64,000 nt of DNA from Chelydra serpentina (GCA_037349315.1 JBAIAC010000021.1:5456001-5520000); one strand, 5' to 3'; counted from the stretch's first letter, positions 22,245 through 33,920 are shown. Translations and numbers: made by a program. Notes: generated from the letters alone by a model not told the origin.

Positions 22245-23142
22245 GTGAGGGGCGGCGGGGGGCTGAGCGCAAAGGGCTGCGCGGAGAAACTTTGCCCTCC
22301 CGCCGCAGCTGGCCCTGCAAACGGAGCCTGGGTCTCTGCCCTCCTCTGCATCATCCATCAACCCAGCCCGTGACGAGAGAGCCCAGCCCGCCCCCCTCCC
22401 CCGATCCCACTGGCAACTTTCCCACGCCAGGTCCTCCTCCATTTCCCTTGTTTGCGGGGAACCCTCCCCCTCCCCCAGATGTCACCTTCCACCTCACACA
22501 CCCCTCTGGTCCCTTACGTTATTCCCTGGGTGGGAAAGAGGGGACCGACCGTGTGGTCACCCCAGGTTGTGAGCCCATTGTCCACTAGCGAGGAGGGAGC
22601 GTGACACTCATGCAGCGAGTTGGGGGCTGTCTCAGCCAGCTGGGTCAGGGCTGGTGCCAAACTCAGGCATGGGTTTTTTAAAAGGCAGTTCTGGGCAGTG
22701 ACCAGCATGGGGCACTGTCTCTGGGCTGGGGGTTGGGAACTGGGGAGACTTGGGGCTCAGTGGTGGGAATGGTTCTGTCCCAGCAGCGGGGGCTCTCGGC
22801 AGGGCAGTGACAGCAGCATGGGGAGAACAGACCACATGACGAGGACCATCCCTTTGTCCCAGAAGCGGGTGCTGTCCCCAGCACAGGGGCGTAGGTTGGC
22901 CAGCCGGAGAATTGGCTCCCCAGGAGCCAATGCATTTCCTTTCTAGCTCCAGCGGGTGGTGCTTTCTGGGTTGGGGGGCAGCACACGGGAGAAGAGAGCA
23001 GGCACTGAGGGCTGGGGGGCCCTTCCTCTTCCCTATCAGAGGGCGCTCTTCCCAGTCTCCCAGGTGGAGGGAGCCAAAGTGGGCGTGGGCCATAGGGGCG
23101 GCCCCGCTAATTCATTGCCCTCCGCTCTCTCGTTCTCTGCAG
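22245..23142 (+). other. YPEL4 5' UTR intron
   Basis: An approximately 0.9-kb intron is inferred from the donor at 22245 and the acceptor ending at 23142. It holds no recognisable repeat or gene. Confidence 0.5.
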
Positions 23143-23326
23143 GTGACTCCCCTTTCGGCCTGGTTCTCATCTGGGGGGGCCCCGGCTGTGCAGCCCCCCC
23201 AAACTCTTCCCACCCTGAAACACGGCTCTAGCCAACCTGCTTCGCTGCTTCACCTGCGACCGACTGTGTGGGGGGTGCACAGCGCCCGCCCCCCCGCCCC
23301 GCCAGGGTATCGCCCTCCAGCCTGTC

Positions 23327-23467
23327 ATGCCCAGCTGTGAGCCAGGGCCGCCCGCCGCCTGCCTGCCCACCAAGACCTTCCGCAGCTACCTGCCGCACTG
23401 CCACCGCACCTACAGCTGTGTCCACTGCCAGGCCCACCTGGCCAAGCACGATGAGCTCATCTCCAAG
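23327..23467 (+). CDS. YPEL4: YPEL4, coding exon 1 (residues 1-47): Yippee-like zinc-binding protein
   Basis: YPEL4 belongs to the small, highly conserved Yippee family: nuclear and centrosome-associated proteins of unclear biochemistry built on one zinc-binding fold. The four coding exons together give exactly 127 codons, as in human YPEL4. This exon carries the N-terminal tail, 'TKTFRSYLP', and the first Cys pair, C31 and C34 (CVHC). With the second pair C87/C90 it forms the family signature C-x2-C-x52-C-x2-C. The ATG at 23327 follows a 184-nt UTR segment of the same exon (from 23143). The donor is TCC AAG followed by gtacag. The N-terminal tail before residue 13 differs slightly from human, which is the variable part of YPEL proteins. 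Confidence 0.96.
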
Positions 23468-23775
23468 GTACAGCCGCTCCAGCCTGCCAGGGGCCTGCAC
23501 CAGCCACCAGGCTTCCCCATGGCCATGCGCCCTGGCACTGTGAGCATCCGCAGGGCTGTACCCTGCCGGTGCCCAGCAGAGGACCCCACCACTGTGAGCT
23601 TCCTCACAGCCATGCCTTGTCACTGCCAATCTTGCCCATGGCAATGCTCTATTAGTGCCCAGCCAGGCCCTGGGTGCTGTGACTTCCGCACAGCAGTGAA
23701 TGAAGGTGGATGGTGGGGGCCAGGGTTGTTTTGGGGTGGGGGGCAGGGTATAATTCCTGTCCTTTGTCTCTGCAG

Positions 23776-23819
23776 TCTTTCCAGGGGAGCCATGGCCGAG
23801 CCTACCTGTTCAATTCTGT
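23776..23819 (+). CDS. YPEL4: YPEL4, coding exon 2 (44 nt, residues 48-62)
   Basis: This short exon is bounded by 'gtctctgcag' and 'gtgagtgcc'. It encodes [14 protein letters not shown] and the first two bases of a Val codon, so the intron after it is phase 2. It reads in frame with the exon ending at 23467. The 8.0-kb intron that follows (23820-31833) holds at least eight transposable elements. Confidence 0.95.
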
Positions 23820-23934
23820 GTGAGTGCCCCCCCGAGATCCATCACTCCATCAGTTACAAGGGGAGGGGGGAGAGTACGGGTGGGGGTGGGGAGTATGCAG
23901 CCAGTCAGAAAGGAGCAAGCAGCAGCTAGAGCTA

Positions 23935-24075
23935 TATTAGCAGTCATTATCATTGAGTAGGTGTATTACAGTAGTGCCTCGGTCACCCAGCCGTGGAGCA
24001 GGACCCTGTTGTGCTAGGCGCTGTACAGACCCAGAATAGAGATGTTCCCTGCCCCAAAGAGCTGATAATCTAGGC
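23935..24075. repeat. Ancient interspersed repeat (SINE/LINE tail-like)
   Basis: Segments such as 'cctgttgtgctaggcgctgt', 'acagacccagaatagaga', 'ccctgccccaaagagctgat' and 'aatct' follow a pattern common in sauropsid ancient repeats. I cannot assign the family with certainty. Confidence 0.4.
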
Positions 24076-24654
24076 CATCTCTGTTCTACATGACCCAAGA
24101 GAGGGTGACTGTTGGCATCTGAACTCAGAGGCAGGAGGGGATTCCCCTGTCCCAAAGGTGGAGTCTCTGGAATGGGGTCTCCTTGGTGGTGAGTCCTGGG
24201 GTTGTCATGGTGATGTATAACCCTGCCCCAATGTGCCTCACTCTCTGGGCTCCACTAGAGCACACTACACCCCATATCTTGGCACTGTTCTCCAGAAGAC
24301 AATTCCCTGCTCAAGCTGGCAGTAACTTGTCAGGCCCCATCTCCGAAACCTCTTGCACTGGGGTCTTTCTCCCCAAAGATGTCTCATATGGGTTGGCTCA
24401 TCTCCAAGTCTAGGGTCCTCCCTGTCAGTCCGCTCCAGGGTGATCCCAGCGAGGGGCTGGGATTGTAATGGGGAGGTGATGAAAATCCACCACAGCCAAA
24501 CCACTGTCAACTCTGGCAGGGGATCACAACCTCTACCACTCAGCCAATGGGCCATCCCATTGCCAACAGCAATGGCTATTGACATAGAAGTATCTAGAAA
24601 CCTTCTCCCTTGTCTGGTCCATGGCTTATGGGTGGCCATGGCCAATGACCAAAC

Positions 24655-25560
24655 ATGACTGAGTAATCGTGAGGAGGAGTAGAGAGGCTATTGTACCTCT
24701 GTATGTGGCTCTGGTGCGACCGCTGCTGGAATCCTGTGTCTAGTTCTGGTGCCCACACTTCAAGAAGGATGTTGATACATTGGAGAGGGGTCTGAGAAGA
24801 ACCACAAGAATGATTAAGGGATTGGAAAACCTGCTTTATAGTGATAGACCCCCAGGAGCTTAATCTATTTAGCTTAGTAAAGAGAAGGTTAAGGGGTGAC
24901 TTGATCACAGTCTAGAAGTACCTGCTTGGGGTCGAGAAATGTGAGAATAGAGGGCTCTTTGGGCTAGCAGACAAAGGTATAACGTCCAATGGCTAGAAGC
25001 TAAAGATAGACAAATTCAGACTGGAAATAAGGTGCACATATTTAACAGTGAGGGTAATTAACCAATGGAACAACTTACCAAGGGTCCTGGTGGATTCTCC
25101 ATCCCTGGCCATTTTAAAATCAGGATTGGATGTTTTTCTAAGAAATCTGCTCTATGTTATACAGTTAGGGCAGTTAGGGTGGGGGGGTCTCAGGAGGGGG
25201 CAGTCAGGGGACAAGGAACAGGGAGGCTCAGGTAGGGGGTGGGGTTCTGGGGGGCAGTTAGGGCAGGGGTCCTAGGAGGGGGCAGTCAGGGGACAAGGAG
25301 CAGGATGGGTTGAGGGTTCTGAGGGGGGCAGTCAGGGGGTGGGAAGTGGGAGGGAGTGGATGGGGGCGGGGAGGGGGGGAACCTGGTCTGGGGAGCAGCC
25401 CCTGGGGTCAATAAAGGCTTGTTGGGATTTGCCCCTCAATGAACCGATGTGTGGTGGGGGGGCGAGGGGGGGGCGCAAGGTGGAATTTTTGCCTAGGGCG
25501 CAAAATATCCTTGCACCGGCCCTGCTCACAACAGTGCCTTCTGGCCTTGAAATCTATGAA
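24655..25560 (+). repeat. Old CR1 LINE 3' part, interrupted by a hAT fragment
   Basis: The CR1 ORF2 C-terminal region is heavily decayed: 'gaatcctgtgtctagttctg', 'acttcaagaaggatgttgat', then 'gaacaacttaccaagggtcc'. It is followed after the inserted fragment by the tail 'gtgccttctggccttgaaat' and 'ctatgaa' at 25533-25560. No frame is open. Confidence 0.7.
25165..25528 (-). mobile_element. hAT-type element fragment, reverse orientation, one end lost
   Basis: The right end reads 'cctagggcgcaaaatatcct', then 'tgcaccggccctg', the complement of the start of the complete element at 58532. The other terminus is not found at the left and the G-rich interior is decayed, so the element is truncated or deleted. 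Confidence 0.65.
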
Positions 25561-26111
25561 CGACATGGCAGAGAGAAGGCAGAGCCAGACAGATCATGCC
25601 CTAAGGATTTAGGGTTCCCAGGGCCGTGGTTCCAGTGCTGTCTGAGGCTGTGGATGGCATGGTGGCTCCTTGCTGCCTTGGCTCAGTAGCGTAGCTGTGT
25701 GGTTCTCACTGCTATGAGTTTCTCTGCTTTGCATCAGAGACTGATCAGGCTGGGACCAGTTTTCTCTGTTCTGTGGGAACAACAGAAATGCCCTCTTTGC
25801 TGGCTGGTTCTCACGCAGCTTTGCTTAATGATGGGCAAGGTTGTTAGTGCCACCCTTTGGGAGGGTGTTACTGGGTCAGCAACCTCCCAAGTGCCCCCTT
25901 GTGGCCAGGGGAGGCTCTGTAGCACCGTGCCTCACTTTCCCCTCTTCAGGGCTCCTCAATAAACGCTACAAACAGGCTGCTCTCTGTTCAGCCACCCCTC
26001 CTTAGGGGCTGGATTTATTAACATCAGTGTGCAAAACCAAACTCATAAATTACCAAAATAAAGTCATCTCTGTTCCCTGCTCTTAGCAGGCCACTTAGCA
26101 GGACTTCCTCA

Positions 26112-26416
26112 CTCTACTCCTGGGGGAATTCTGCACCACTGGGCATGCACAGAATATTTCCCCCCCACAGAAAATACATTCTGCCTGAAGAAGTGCTGCA
26201 GTTCTGCCTTTTGCCCACCAGAGGCTGCTGTGGCACCAGAACAGCTGGCTGCGTTCATGCTGCTGATTGTTCCGGAGCCACAGTGGCTTCTGTGGGGCTT
26301 AAGTCAGAACTGCAGCACTTCTTGGGCCGGAATGTATTTTCTGCAGGAAAAAAAAGTCTGCGGGACACATGAATTCTACATGTCTGCAGTGATGCAGAAT
26401 TCCCCCAGGAGTAGAG
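26112..26416. mobile_element. MITE with long terminal inverted repeats
   Basis: The left end 'ctctactcctgggggaattc' plus 'tgcaccac' is matched in inverse by 'gtgatgcagaattccccc' plus 'aggagtagag' (about 27 of 28 positions). It has no coding capacity. I could not define the target duplication. Confidence 0.75.
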
Positions 26417-26444
26417 ACTCCTAGTGATGCCATTAGATCTAGGA

Positions 26445-26868
26445 CAGGGGTGGGAAAACCTTTTAATCTGGCCCTCGAAGTCCCGTCGGGGAGCAGGGTT
26501 GGGGGCTTTCCCTGCCCCGGTACTCCGCACGCTGCCCCCGCCCCAAATGCCGGCTCTGCAGCTCACATTGGCCAATGGGAGCTGCGGGGGCAGTGCCTGA
26601 GGACAGGGCAGCGCGCAGAGTGCTGTGGCCCCACCTTTGCGCCCCCCCCTCCGTGCCCCACCCCCAGCCCTGATTGCTATCCAAACCCTTTGATCCTAGC
26701 CCGGAGTACCCTCCTGCACCCCAAACCCCTCATCCCCAGCCCCACCCCAAAGTCTGTACCCCCAGCCGGAGCCCTCATTCCCCCTGTGTTCCCCAATCCC
26801 CTGCCAGCCCTCCATACAATTTCCATACTGAGATGTGGCCCTCAGTCCTAAACGTTTGCCCATTCCTG
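26445..26868. mobile_element. hAT-type element in YPEL4 intron
   Basis: The ends 'caggggtgggaaaac' and 'gtttgcccattcctg' are inverted and match the classical CAGGGGTGGGCAAAC hAT terminus. The flanks atctagga (26437-26444) and atctagta (26869-26876) are an 8-bp duplication with one mismatch. The C-rich interior has no transposase. Confidence 0.85.
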
Positions 26869-27132
26869 ATCTAGTAGCAGCTCTTACCATTGACCACATG
26901 GTGGCACTGTCTCACACGCTGATGTGGGCTGATGACTGGAGGGACCCTTGGGTGAGTTCAATTCATCCCAGACAGAGTTCCATGGGGCCCTGCTGGGAGC
27001 CTGCTCCTCCCCAGAGCTTGCTGCACTAAGGCCCAGCTAGTCCCCCGTTCCCATTCAGGCTCTACATGAAGCCACTGGGGATCTCCAGCATCTCCAGTTC
27101 ATCCCGATGTGTAGAAAGAAAAGTAAATATGG

Positions 27133-29119
27133 CAGGTGACCAGCTTGGCGTAACAGTGAAATCCTTGCTCGTCTTAAACACAAAAAAGCAGCTTATAAGA
27201 AGTGGAAGATTGGACAAATGACCAGGGAGGAGTATAAAAATATTGCTCAGACATGCAGGAGTGAAATTAGGAAGGCCAAATCACACTTGGAGTTGCAGCT
27301 AGCCGGAGATGTTAGGAGTAACAAGAAGGGTTTCTTCAGGTATGTTAGCAACAAGAAGAAAGTCAAGGAAAGTGTGGGCCCCTTGCTGAATGAGGGAGGG
27401 AACCTAGTGACAGAGGATGTGGAGAAAGCTAGTGTACTCAATGATTTTTTTGCCTCTGTCTTCACAGACAAGGTCAGCTCCCAGACGGCTGCACTCCACA
27501 GCACGGTATGGGGAGGAGGTGACCAGCCCTCTGTGGAGAAAGAAGTAGTTCGGGACTATTTAGAAAAGCTGGACGACCACAAGTCCATGGGGTCGGATGC
27601 ACTGCATCCGAGGGTGCTAAAGGAGCTGGCCGATGTGATTGCAGAGCCATTGGCCATTATCTTTGAAAAATCATGGCAATCGGGGGAGGTCCCGGATGAC
27701 TGGAAAAAAGCTAATGTAGTGCCCATCTTTAAAAAAGGGAAGAAGGAATATCCGGGGAACTACAGGCCAGTCAGTCTCACCTCAGTCCCTGGAAAAATCA
27801 TGGAACAGGTCCTCAAGGAATCAATTCTGAACCACTTAAAGGAGAGGAAAGTGATCAGAAACAGTCAGCATAGATTCACCAAGGGCAAGTCATGCCTGAC
27901 TAACCTAATTGCCTTCTATGATGAGATAACTGGCTCTGTGGATGAGGGGAAAGCAGTGGATGTGCTATTTCTTGACTTTAGCAAAGCTTTTTATACAGTC
28001 TCCCACAGTATTCTTGCCAGCAAGTTAAAGAAGTATGGGCTGGATGAATGGACCGTAAGGTGGATAGAAAACTGGCTAGATGGTCGGGCTCAACTGGTAG
28101 TGATCAATGGCTTCATGTCTAGTTGGCAGCCGGTATCAAGTGGAGTGCCCCAAGGGTCGGTGCTGGGGCCGGTTTTGTTCAATATCTTCATTAACGATCT
28201 GGAGGATGGTGTGGACTGCACCCTTAGCAAGTTTGCAGATGACACTAAACTGGGAGGAGTGGTTGATACGCTGGAGGGTAGGGATAGGATACAGAGGGAC
28301 CTAGACAAATTAGAGGATTGGGCCAAAAGAAATATGATGAAGTTCAACATGGACAAGTGCAGAGTCCTGCACTTAGGACGGAAGAATCCCATGCACTGCT
28401 ATAGACTAGGGACCGAATGGCTGGGCAGCAGTTCTGCAGAAAAGGACCTAGGGGTTACAGTGGACGAAAAGCTGAATATGAGTCAACAGTGTGCCCTTGT
28501 TGCCAAGAAGGCTAATGGCATTTTGGGTTGTATAAGTAGGAGCATTGCCAGCAGATTGAGGGACGTGATCATTCCCCTCTATTCGGCACTGGTGAGGCCT
28601 CATCTGGAGTACTGTGTCCAGTTTTGGGCCCCACACTACAAGAAGGATGTGGATAAATTGGAAAGAGTCCAGCGGAGGGCAACAAAAATGATTAGGGGGC
28701 TGGAGCACATGACTTATGAGGAGCGGCTGAGGGAACTGGGATTGTTTAGCCTGCAGAAGAGAAGAATGAGGGGGGATTTGATAGCCGCTTTCAACTCCCT
28801 GAAAGGGGGTTCCAAAGAGGATGGATCTAGACTGTTCTCAGTGGTAGATGACAGAACAAGGAGTAATGGTCTCAAGTTGCAGAGGGGGAGGTTTAGGTTG
28901 GATATTAGGAAAAACTTTTTCACTAGTAGGGTGGTGAAGCACTGGAATGGGTTACCTAGGGAGGTGGTGGAATCTCTTTCCTTAGAGGTTTTTAAGGTCA
29001 GGCTTGACAAAGCCCTGGCTGGGATGATTTAGTTGGGGTTGGTCCTGCTTTGAGCAGGGGGTTGGACTAGATGACCTCCTGAGGTCCCTTCCAACCCTGA
29101 GATTCTATGATTCTGTGAT
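27133..29119 (+). mobile_element. Young CR1 LINE with open reverse transcriptase frame (604 codons), in YPEL4 intron
   Basis: The CR1 is 5' truncated. An uninterrupted frame (27218-29032) covers the end of the linker, the complete reverse transcriptase and the C-terminal domain of ORF2. Readable RT motifs include 'NYRPVSLTS', 'DFSKAF', '[14 protein letters not shown]' and the catalytic 'FADDTKLGG'. Coding continues in frame upstream to about 27150, where homology stops. The endonuclease domain is absent, so it cannot be autonomous. The 3' end has the CR1 tail 'ctcctgaggtcccttccaac' and the 'attctatgattctgtgat' repeats. The lack of any stop suggests a recent insertion. It is in the same orientation as YPEL4. 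Confidence 0.95.
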
Positions 29120-30170
29120 CAATGAGACTCAGCTCTGCCCCACATCCCTGAGCCAGGCTCTCCCAGCTGCTCACCCATGCTAGGATTTGACCCAGTGAGG
29201 CAGGGAAGGGGAATGGTCACTGCTCAGCCTAGATCAGAGGGAACCTTGGATATGGGGTGGGGAGGGGGAGGCTTTGGCCAAAGAAACAGCACCTGCCCCA
29301 TCCAGCATGTGGGTGTGTGGCTGCCTTTCGTCACAGTGACATTCTTGAAGTCCCGTTAGATCATCCTCCTTAATCCCCTGGACACTGGTGCTGACCCTCA
29401 GCGCTGGGGCCCTCATTGCAGCTGTCCAGGCTGGCCCCTGGCCTGCTACCTTTATGGATGAGGAGGCCGGCATAGTGCAGGCTGCAGCACCAGGCTGCCC
29501 AGGGAGCACATGGCGCCACAGCTTGGCTCTCTGAGAGACACCTCTTGCCAGAGACCCCAGCGTGGCGGCTAAGATGGGCCAGATGGCAGGTGGCTGGGAT
29601 GGGCAGGCCATGATGGGGTCAGCAGGGCTCTCTTGGCCCTGGGGCATGCCAATGCTGGCTGCTGTTTGTGAGCTCTGAGGGTCTCTAGGGCACCATGCAT
29701 AGTAGGTCAAGCTTGTGGTTAATTGCCCATCCCAGCTGTGGTTATGGGGCAGGTTGCCAGATTGAGGTGGGGGTGGGGGGGTATGGGAGCTTGCGTAGGT
29801 CCATGGGGCAGGGACAGTGTCTGAGGAGGGCAGCAATAGGGCCACAGCAATCTCCTTGGGACCCCCCTGCAAGCTGGCCAGAGCCAGCCCCAGCTGCCCC
29901 GCAGGGACTCAGGGGCTTCCCTGGCTCTTCTCCAGTTATCTGTGCTCTCCCTGCAGGTGCACAGGTGTGTGGGGAGGGGCAGAAAGGCAGGTGTTGGCAG
30001 TAGCTCATGGGGGGAGAGAATGAGGGAGGACTAGGACCTTGTCCGCTCTCAATCCTTTACAGCCTCTGCCCCCCACTCCAGTCAGCCCCTTCAGATTTCC
30101 CCCTTGAGCCCATCCCAGTCCAAACCCCCACAGCCTCTGTCCCCTTGAACTCCTGGTCCTCTGCAAGGGG
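29120..30170. other. YPEL4 intron, no feature recognised
   Basis: This is GC-rich intronic DNA. Open frames of up to 212 codons on the minus strand have no similarity I recognise and no splice or promoter support. Confidence 0.4.
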
Positions 30171-30344
30171 GGAGGGATAGCTCAGTGGTTTGAGCATTGG
30201 CCTGCTAAACCCAGGGTTATGAGTTCAATCCTTGAGGGGGCCATTTGGGGATCTGGGGCAAAAATTGGCGATTAGTCCTGCTTTGAGCAGGGGGTTGGAC
30301 TAGATGACCTCCTAAGGTCCCTTCCACCCCTGTGATTCTATGAC
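30171..30344 (+). repeat. Turtle tRNA-derived SINE
   Basis: This is a full copy. It has the A box 'tagctcagtggtttgag', the B box 'gagttcaatcct', the CR1 tail 'ggggttggactagatgacc' and the end 'tgattctatgac'. Confidence 0.9.
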
Positions 30345-30841
30345 TCATGGGTCTCTTTTTTTAAGCCCTGAGTGCAGACACCAGCTTAGCCCCCCGTCCT
30401 ACTTCACCTCAGAGGTGCCAGGTTGCACAATAGTTTCTTTTAAAGCCCCAGCTTCTGGAGTGCTGGGAGTGTGAGGATCTCAGCTTCCTTTTCTTTTTTT
30501 CCTGTGAGGGAGAAAAGCTGGGGCAAGTGATCCCTAAGGACGCCAGCATGGTAATAAATAGAACCCAATATTGGCTCAAAACCAGACACTTTGGCATCCA
30601 GTGCTTGGTGTCTGAATGCCTGAGGCTGCTCTGGCTGTGGGTATGTAGCACGGGAGTGTGGCTGTGTATGGAGCTCAGCCCAGAACACGGGAAGGGCTGG
30701 GCTCCTGTGCTTTGATCACAGCAGGGCCTGGGGGTTAAACCTGAATGGTCTGGTCTTGTATGGGCTTTGTTTGCTAGGGCACCACGACAGTCTCCCGCAG
30801 CTGCTAGGGGCCCTGGCAGCTGAATTCAACCCCCACTTTCC

Positions 30842-31349
30842 CCAGCAATGTTCCCCCTAATTTTTTCCATCCATTTGTGAAATGAATGTAATGTGCACCA
30901 ATATTGAGATAATGTGCATGTGCATTGCCACCAGTAGAAACAAAACAAAACACACACACACACACATATATATATATTTTAAAAGTTACCATAGGGATAA
31001 TTACTCCAGCCAAGACAGGTTAGGCATTTTAGAACTCACTACTCAAAAATTAAATTTAAGCATAAGAGAGAAATAAAAATTATGAAATGCATAGACCAAT
31101 CCAGAAACTAAAATAACAGCATTTTGAAAAAATAAAATCACAGAGAATATATGTGCATTGCAGGAAGTATCAAGAACAACAACAACTATACAAGTATGTG
31201 TTGGGAGGTGAGTGTGAGAGACACAGTGTGGTGCGTGTGTGAGAGACATAGTGTGGTGCGTGTGTGAGAGACATAGTGTGGTGCGTGTGTGTGTGATTGT
31301 ATGTTTGAGAGAGAGACACAGTGGTGTGTGTGTGAGAGACACGCAGGGT

Positions 31350-31408
<59 letters not shown>

Positions 31409-31748
31409 CATGTTGCCCCTTTAAGTATGCTGCCCTTTTAAGTAGATCAGCAGTCAGCAGCCTGCTTGTTCAGACACAGCAACGTTCCATGTCCCACTTC
31501 TGAGCCCTGTCATGTCCCCTCACCCTGCTCTGTGGAGATGGGGTACATAGGCAGGGGGAGGGAGACACCCTGACATCAGTGTCCCCACCTCCCCTTCTCT
31601 GCACAGCAAGCAGGTGGCTCCCAGGAGCAGCTGGCCAGGGGGGCCCAACCCAAGGCAGAGGGCAGCAGCATGACCGTGGGGTGAGGGGCACCTGAAGTGT
31701 GCAGCACTTGATAGACTGCTGGGTGGCCGCGCGGCTTAGAGGGAGCTT
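30842..31748. mobile_element. Probable hAT-like element carrying microsatellites
   Basis: The left end 'agcaatgttccccctaattt' and the right end 'ggcttagagggagct' look like degenerate inverted termini of one family, but I could not find a target duplication. Inside are (AC)n/(AT)n at 30950-30977, a roughly 25-bp tandem unit 'gtgtgagagacatagtgtgg' at 31208-31345, (GT)n at 31350-31384 and (GA)n at 31385-31408. It lies directly before YPEL4 exon 3. Confidence 0.45.
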
Positions 31749-31833
31749 AGCCCCCAGGGGCAGGGCTATGGGGATCTGGGGGTGGAAAGCAGTATGTGAC
31801 CCTGTCCCATGCTGCTCCTCTTTCTGGTGCCAG

Positions 31834-31942
31834 GGTTAACGTGGGCTGCGGGCCGGCTGAACAGCGCCTCCTGCTCACTGGGCTCCACTCTGTGGCTGAC
31901 ATTTTCTGTGAGAGCTGCAAGACCACCTTGGGGTGGAAATAT
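31834..31942 (+). CDS. YPEL4: YPEL4, coding exon 3 (residues 62-98)
   Basis: The exon is bounded by 'tttctggtgccag' and 'gtgagtactg'. It completes the split Val codon and encodes VNVGCGPAEQRLLLTGLHSV, ADIFC, and the second Cys pair C87/C90 (CESC), followed by KTTLGWKY. This is the core of the Yippee zinc fold and appears identical to vertebrate YPEL1-4. The next intron is phase 0. Confidence 0.97.
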
Positions 31943-32332
31943 GTGAGTACTGCTCCAGCCCTGCAGAAATCCCCCCATGTCACAGCACCCCCTGCTGGGG
32001 AAGTATAGACAGTGCCCCCTCACTGGTGTCACAATGTCCCCTGCTGGGCAGGGCTGAGCAGTGCAGGGTCCTCCCCGTCCCTGGAGTCACAGTGTCCCCA
32101 GCTGAGGAGGGCAGTACAGACTTCCCCCTCCTTGGGGTCATAGCACCTCCTGTTGAGGAGGTCTTGGCAGTGCAGGCTCCTCCCCCTCTGTGGGCTCAGA
32201 GTGCCCCCTGTTGGGGAGGGCTGTGCAGGCTCCTCCCCCTCCCTGGGGTCACAGTGCCCCCTGCTGGGGAGAAGAGCATGCCCTAGAGGAGGGGGCTGGC
32301 TCAGACGCTCCGCTCTCTCTCCCCCCCCACAG

Positions 32333-32422
32333 GAACAGGCCTTCGAGACCAGCCAGAAGTACAAGGAGGGGAAGTTCATCATTGAGATGTCGCACATGGT
32401 GAAGGACAACGGCTGGGACTGA
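32333..32422 (+). CDS. YPEL4: YPEL4, coding exon 4 (residues 99-127)
   Basis: The exon has a pyrimidine-rich acceptor 'ctctccccccccacag', then GAACAGGCC, and a TGA stop at 32420-32422. It encodes [26 protein letters not shown] and GWD, the invariant Yippee C-terminus. Human has Tyr where this copy has Phe in 'KFIIEM', a conservative change. Exon lengths 141+44+109+90 sum to 384 nt, or 127 codons plus stop. Confidence 0.97.
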   Translation, partial: EQAFETSQKYKEGKFIIEMSHMVKDNGWD

Positions 32423-33920
32423 GGGGGCGGGGCTTGCAGCCACACCCCCAGCAGCATGGCCTCCCCCTCCCTGATCACGCTGCTACATTGCCCATCCCAG
32501 CACGAGAACTCCCCTGCACAGAGGTCGCCTTTCGGGAGCAGGGGATCTGGGGCCCTCGCCCCACCCCCAGCCTGAGTGTGCACTGAGCACGGGGACTCCT
32601 TGTTCCCCCTTGGGGCCAGCACCAGGCATGGACTGTGAGGCCAGCCCCGGGGTGGGCATCCTGCTGGGCTCAGAGCCTGCAGGCACCAACCCCCTGCTAG
32701 CACTGTGCGGGGGCGGGGGTGCGCAGACACCTGGGAGCATGACTCCTGCTGCTAGTGTCTCCCCCAATCAGGGGGAGTGGGAATGTCTCCCCCATTAGCT
32801 AGAGCCTGCCCTGTGAGATGGGGAGCAAGGAGACAGTTCCTTTGGTATGGTGCTGAGGGGAACTGGTGGGGTGAGGGAACTGAGTGTACACCCACCCCTG
32901 CCCCTGGTGTGGGGTTGTGAGGGGAGAGGCCATGAGGATCAAAGCTGGCCCCCTGGTGTGGCGTGGGGGCCATTAGCATCAGAGAGCTTCCCTCCCACTC
33001 TTGGTGATGAGGATCAAAGCCAGGCCCACTTGGCATGGGGCTCTGGAGCGGAGGGGGGAAGGTCAGAGTTGCCACCCCCCAGCATGGGCACAAGAACAGA
33101 CTCAAAGCTGGCCCCCTCCCCACGTGGGGCTTTGGGTGGGAGGTCAATGGGATCAGGGAAGCCAGCCCAGCCTGGGGCTGGCTCAGGGTGGAGTTGGGGG
33201 AGAGAAGGTAGGAGCTGGCCCCCTGGCCTGGGGTGAGAGGGTCGCCACTGGACCCGCTGGACTGGGGCCCAGCGTGGGGTGGGGGCAGAGAGGGTCAGAG
33301 CCAGGCCCCCTGGCCCCAGAGTGTGTGTGGGGAGAAGGATCAGAGTCTGGCTCCTGGCCTGGGGCTTGGAGTGGGGAGTTGGGGGGGGGGGTGGCGTCAG
33401 AACTGGCCCCCTGGCCTAGGACTATGAGTGGGAGGTGAGAAGGTCGGAGCAGCCTGGGGCTTGGAGTGAGAGGGTGGGAGCTGGCCCCTCCTGGCCCTAG
33501 GCTTGGAGTGAGGGGATGAGATGGTCCAAGCCAGCCTCCCGAGTCTAGGGCTAGGATTTTGGGGGGGGGTGGGGGTGGTTGAGGATGGGTGGGAGGGTGG
33601 GAACTGGGCCCCTGGCCTGGGGTGGGAAGGTTGGAGCGGTCCCCCTCTCCCCAGGCCTGGGGAGAGGGTCCAGAGCTGGACCTGGAATTCTGCTGTTCAT
33701 TGCCCTGCTCCCATGTCCCTCCCTTCGGCCTTCTTCCGCACTCCTCCATATCTGCTCTGGGCCATTTGGTTCTGTGGGTCGCCATGCCTTGGTGACCTGG
33801 GCACTGCCCATCCCTGCCCCCCATTGCTGCCATGGGGCCTGGCCCGGGGTCCCCAACACTGTGGCACCAGCACCAGCGCACGCGGGTTTTGTATTATAAA
33901 TAAAGGTGTTTTTATAGAAG
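32423..33920 (+). other. YPEL4: YPEL4 3' UTR with degenerate G-rich repeat
   Basis: The region from the stop codon to the poly(A) signal is about 1.5 kb. From about 32830 to 33680 it is a degenerate tandem array of G-rich units ('gagctggccccctggcctgg', 'ggtgtggggtt'), giving chance frames in both directions. If transcribed as 3' UTR it would be unusually G-rich. The extent is inferred from the first good AATAAA. Confidence 0.55.
33899..33904 (+). terminator. YPEL4: YPEL4 poly(A) signal (AATAAA)
   Basis: AATAAA lies in 'gtattataaataaaggtg', followed by a T-rich 'gtgtttttatag' segment. It is the first canonical signal downstream of the YPEL4 stop. Confidence 0.7.

Noticed and set aside
21653..22588. 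Open frames of up to 233 codons in the YPEL4 CpG island
   Set aside because: GC-rich islands lack stops in several frames. None matches a known family and they overlap the non-coding exon of YPEL4.
30945..31410. CRISPR-like or regulatory array in the GT/GA-rich region
   Set aside because: It is a mixture of AC, GT, GA and a roughly 25-bp minisatellite unit in a vertebrate intron; there are no regular repeats with unique spacers.
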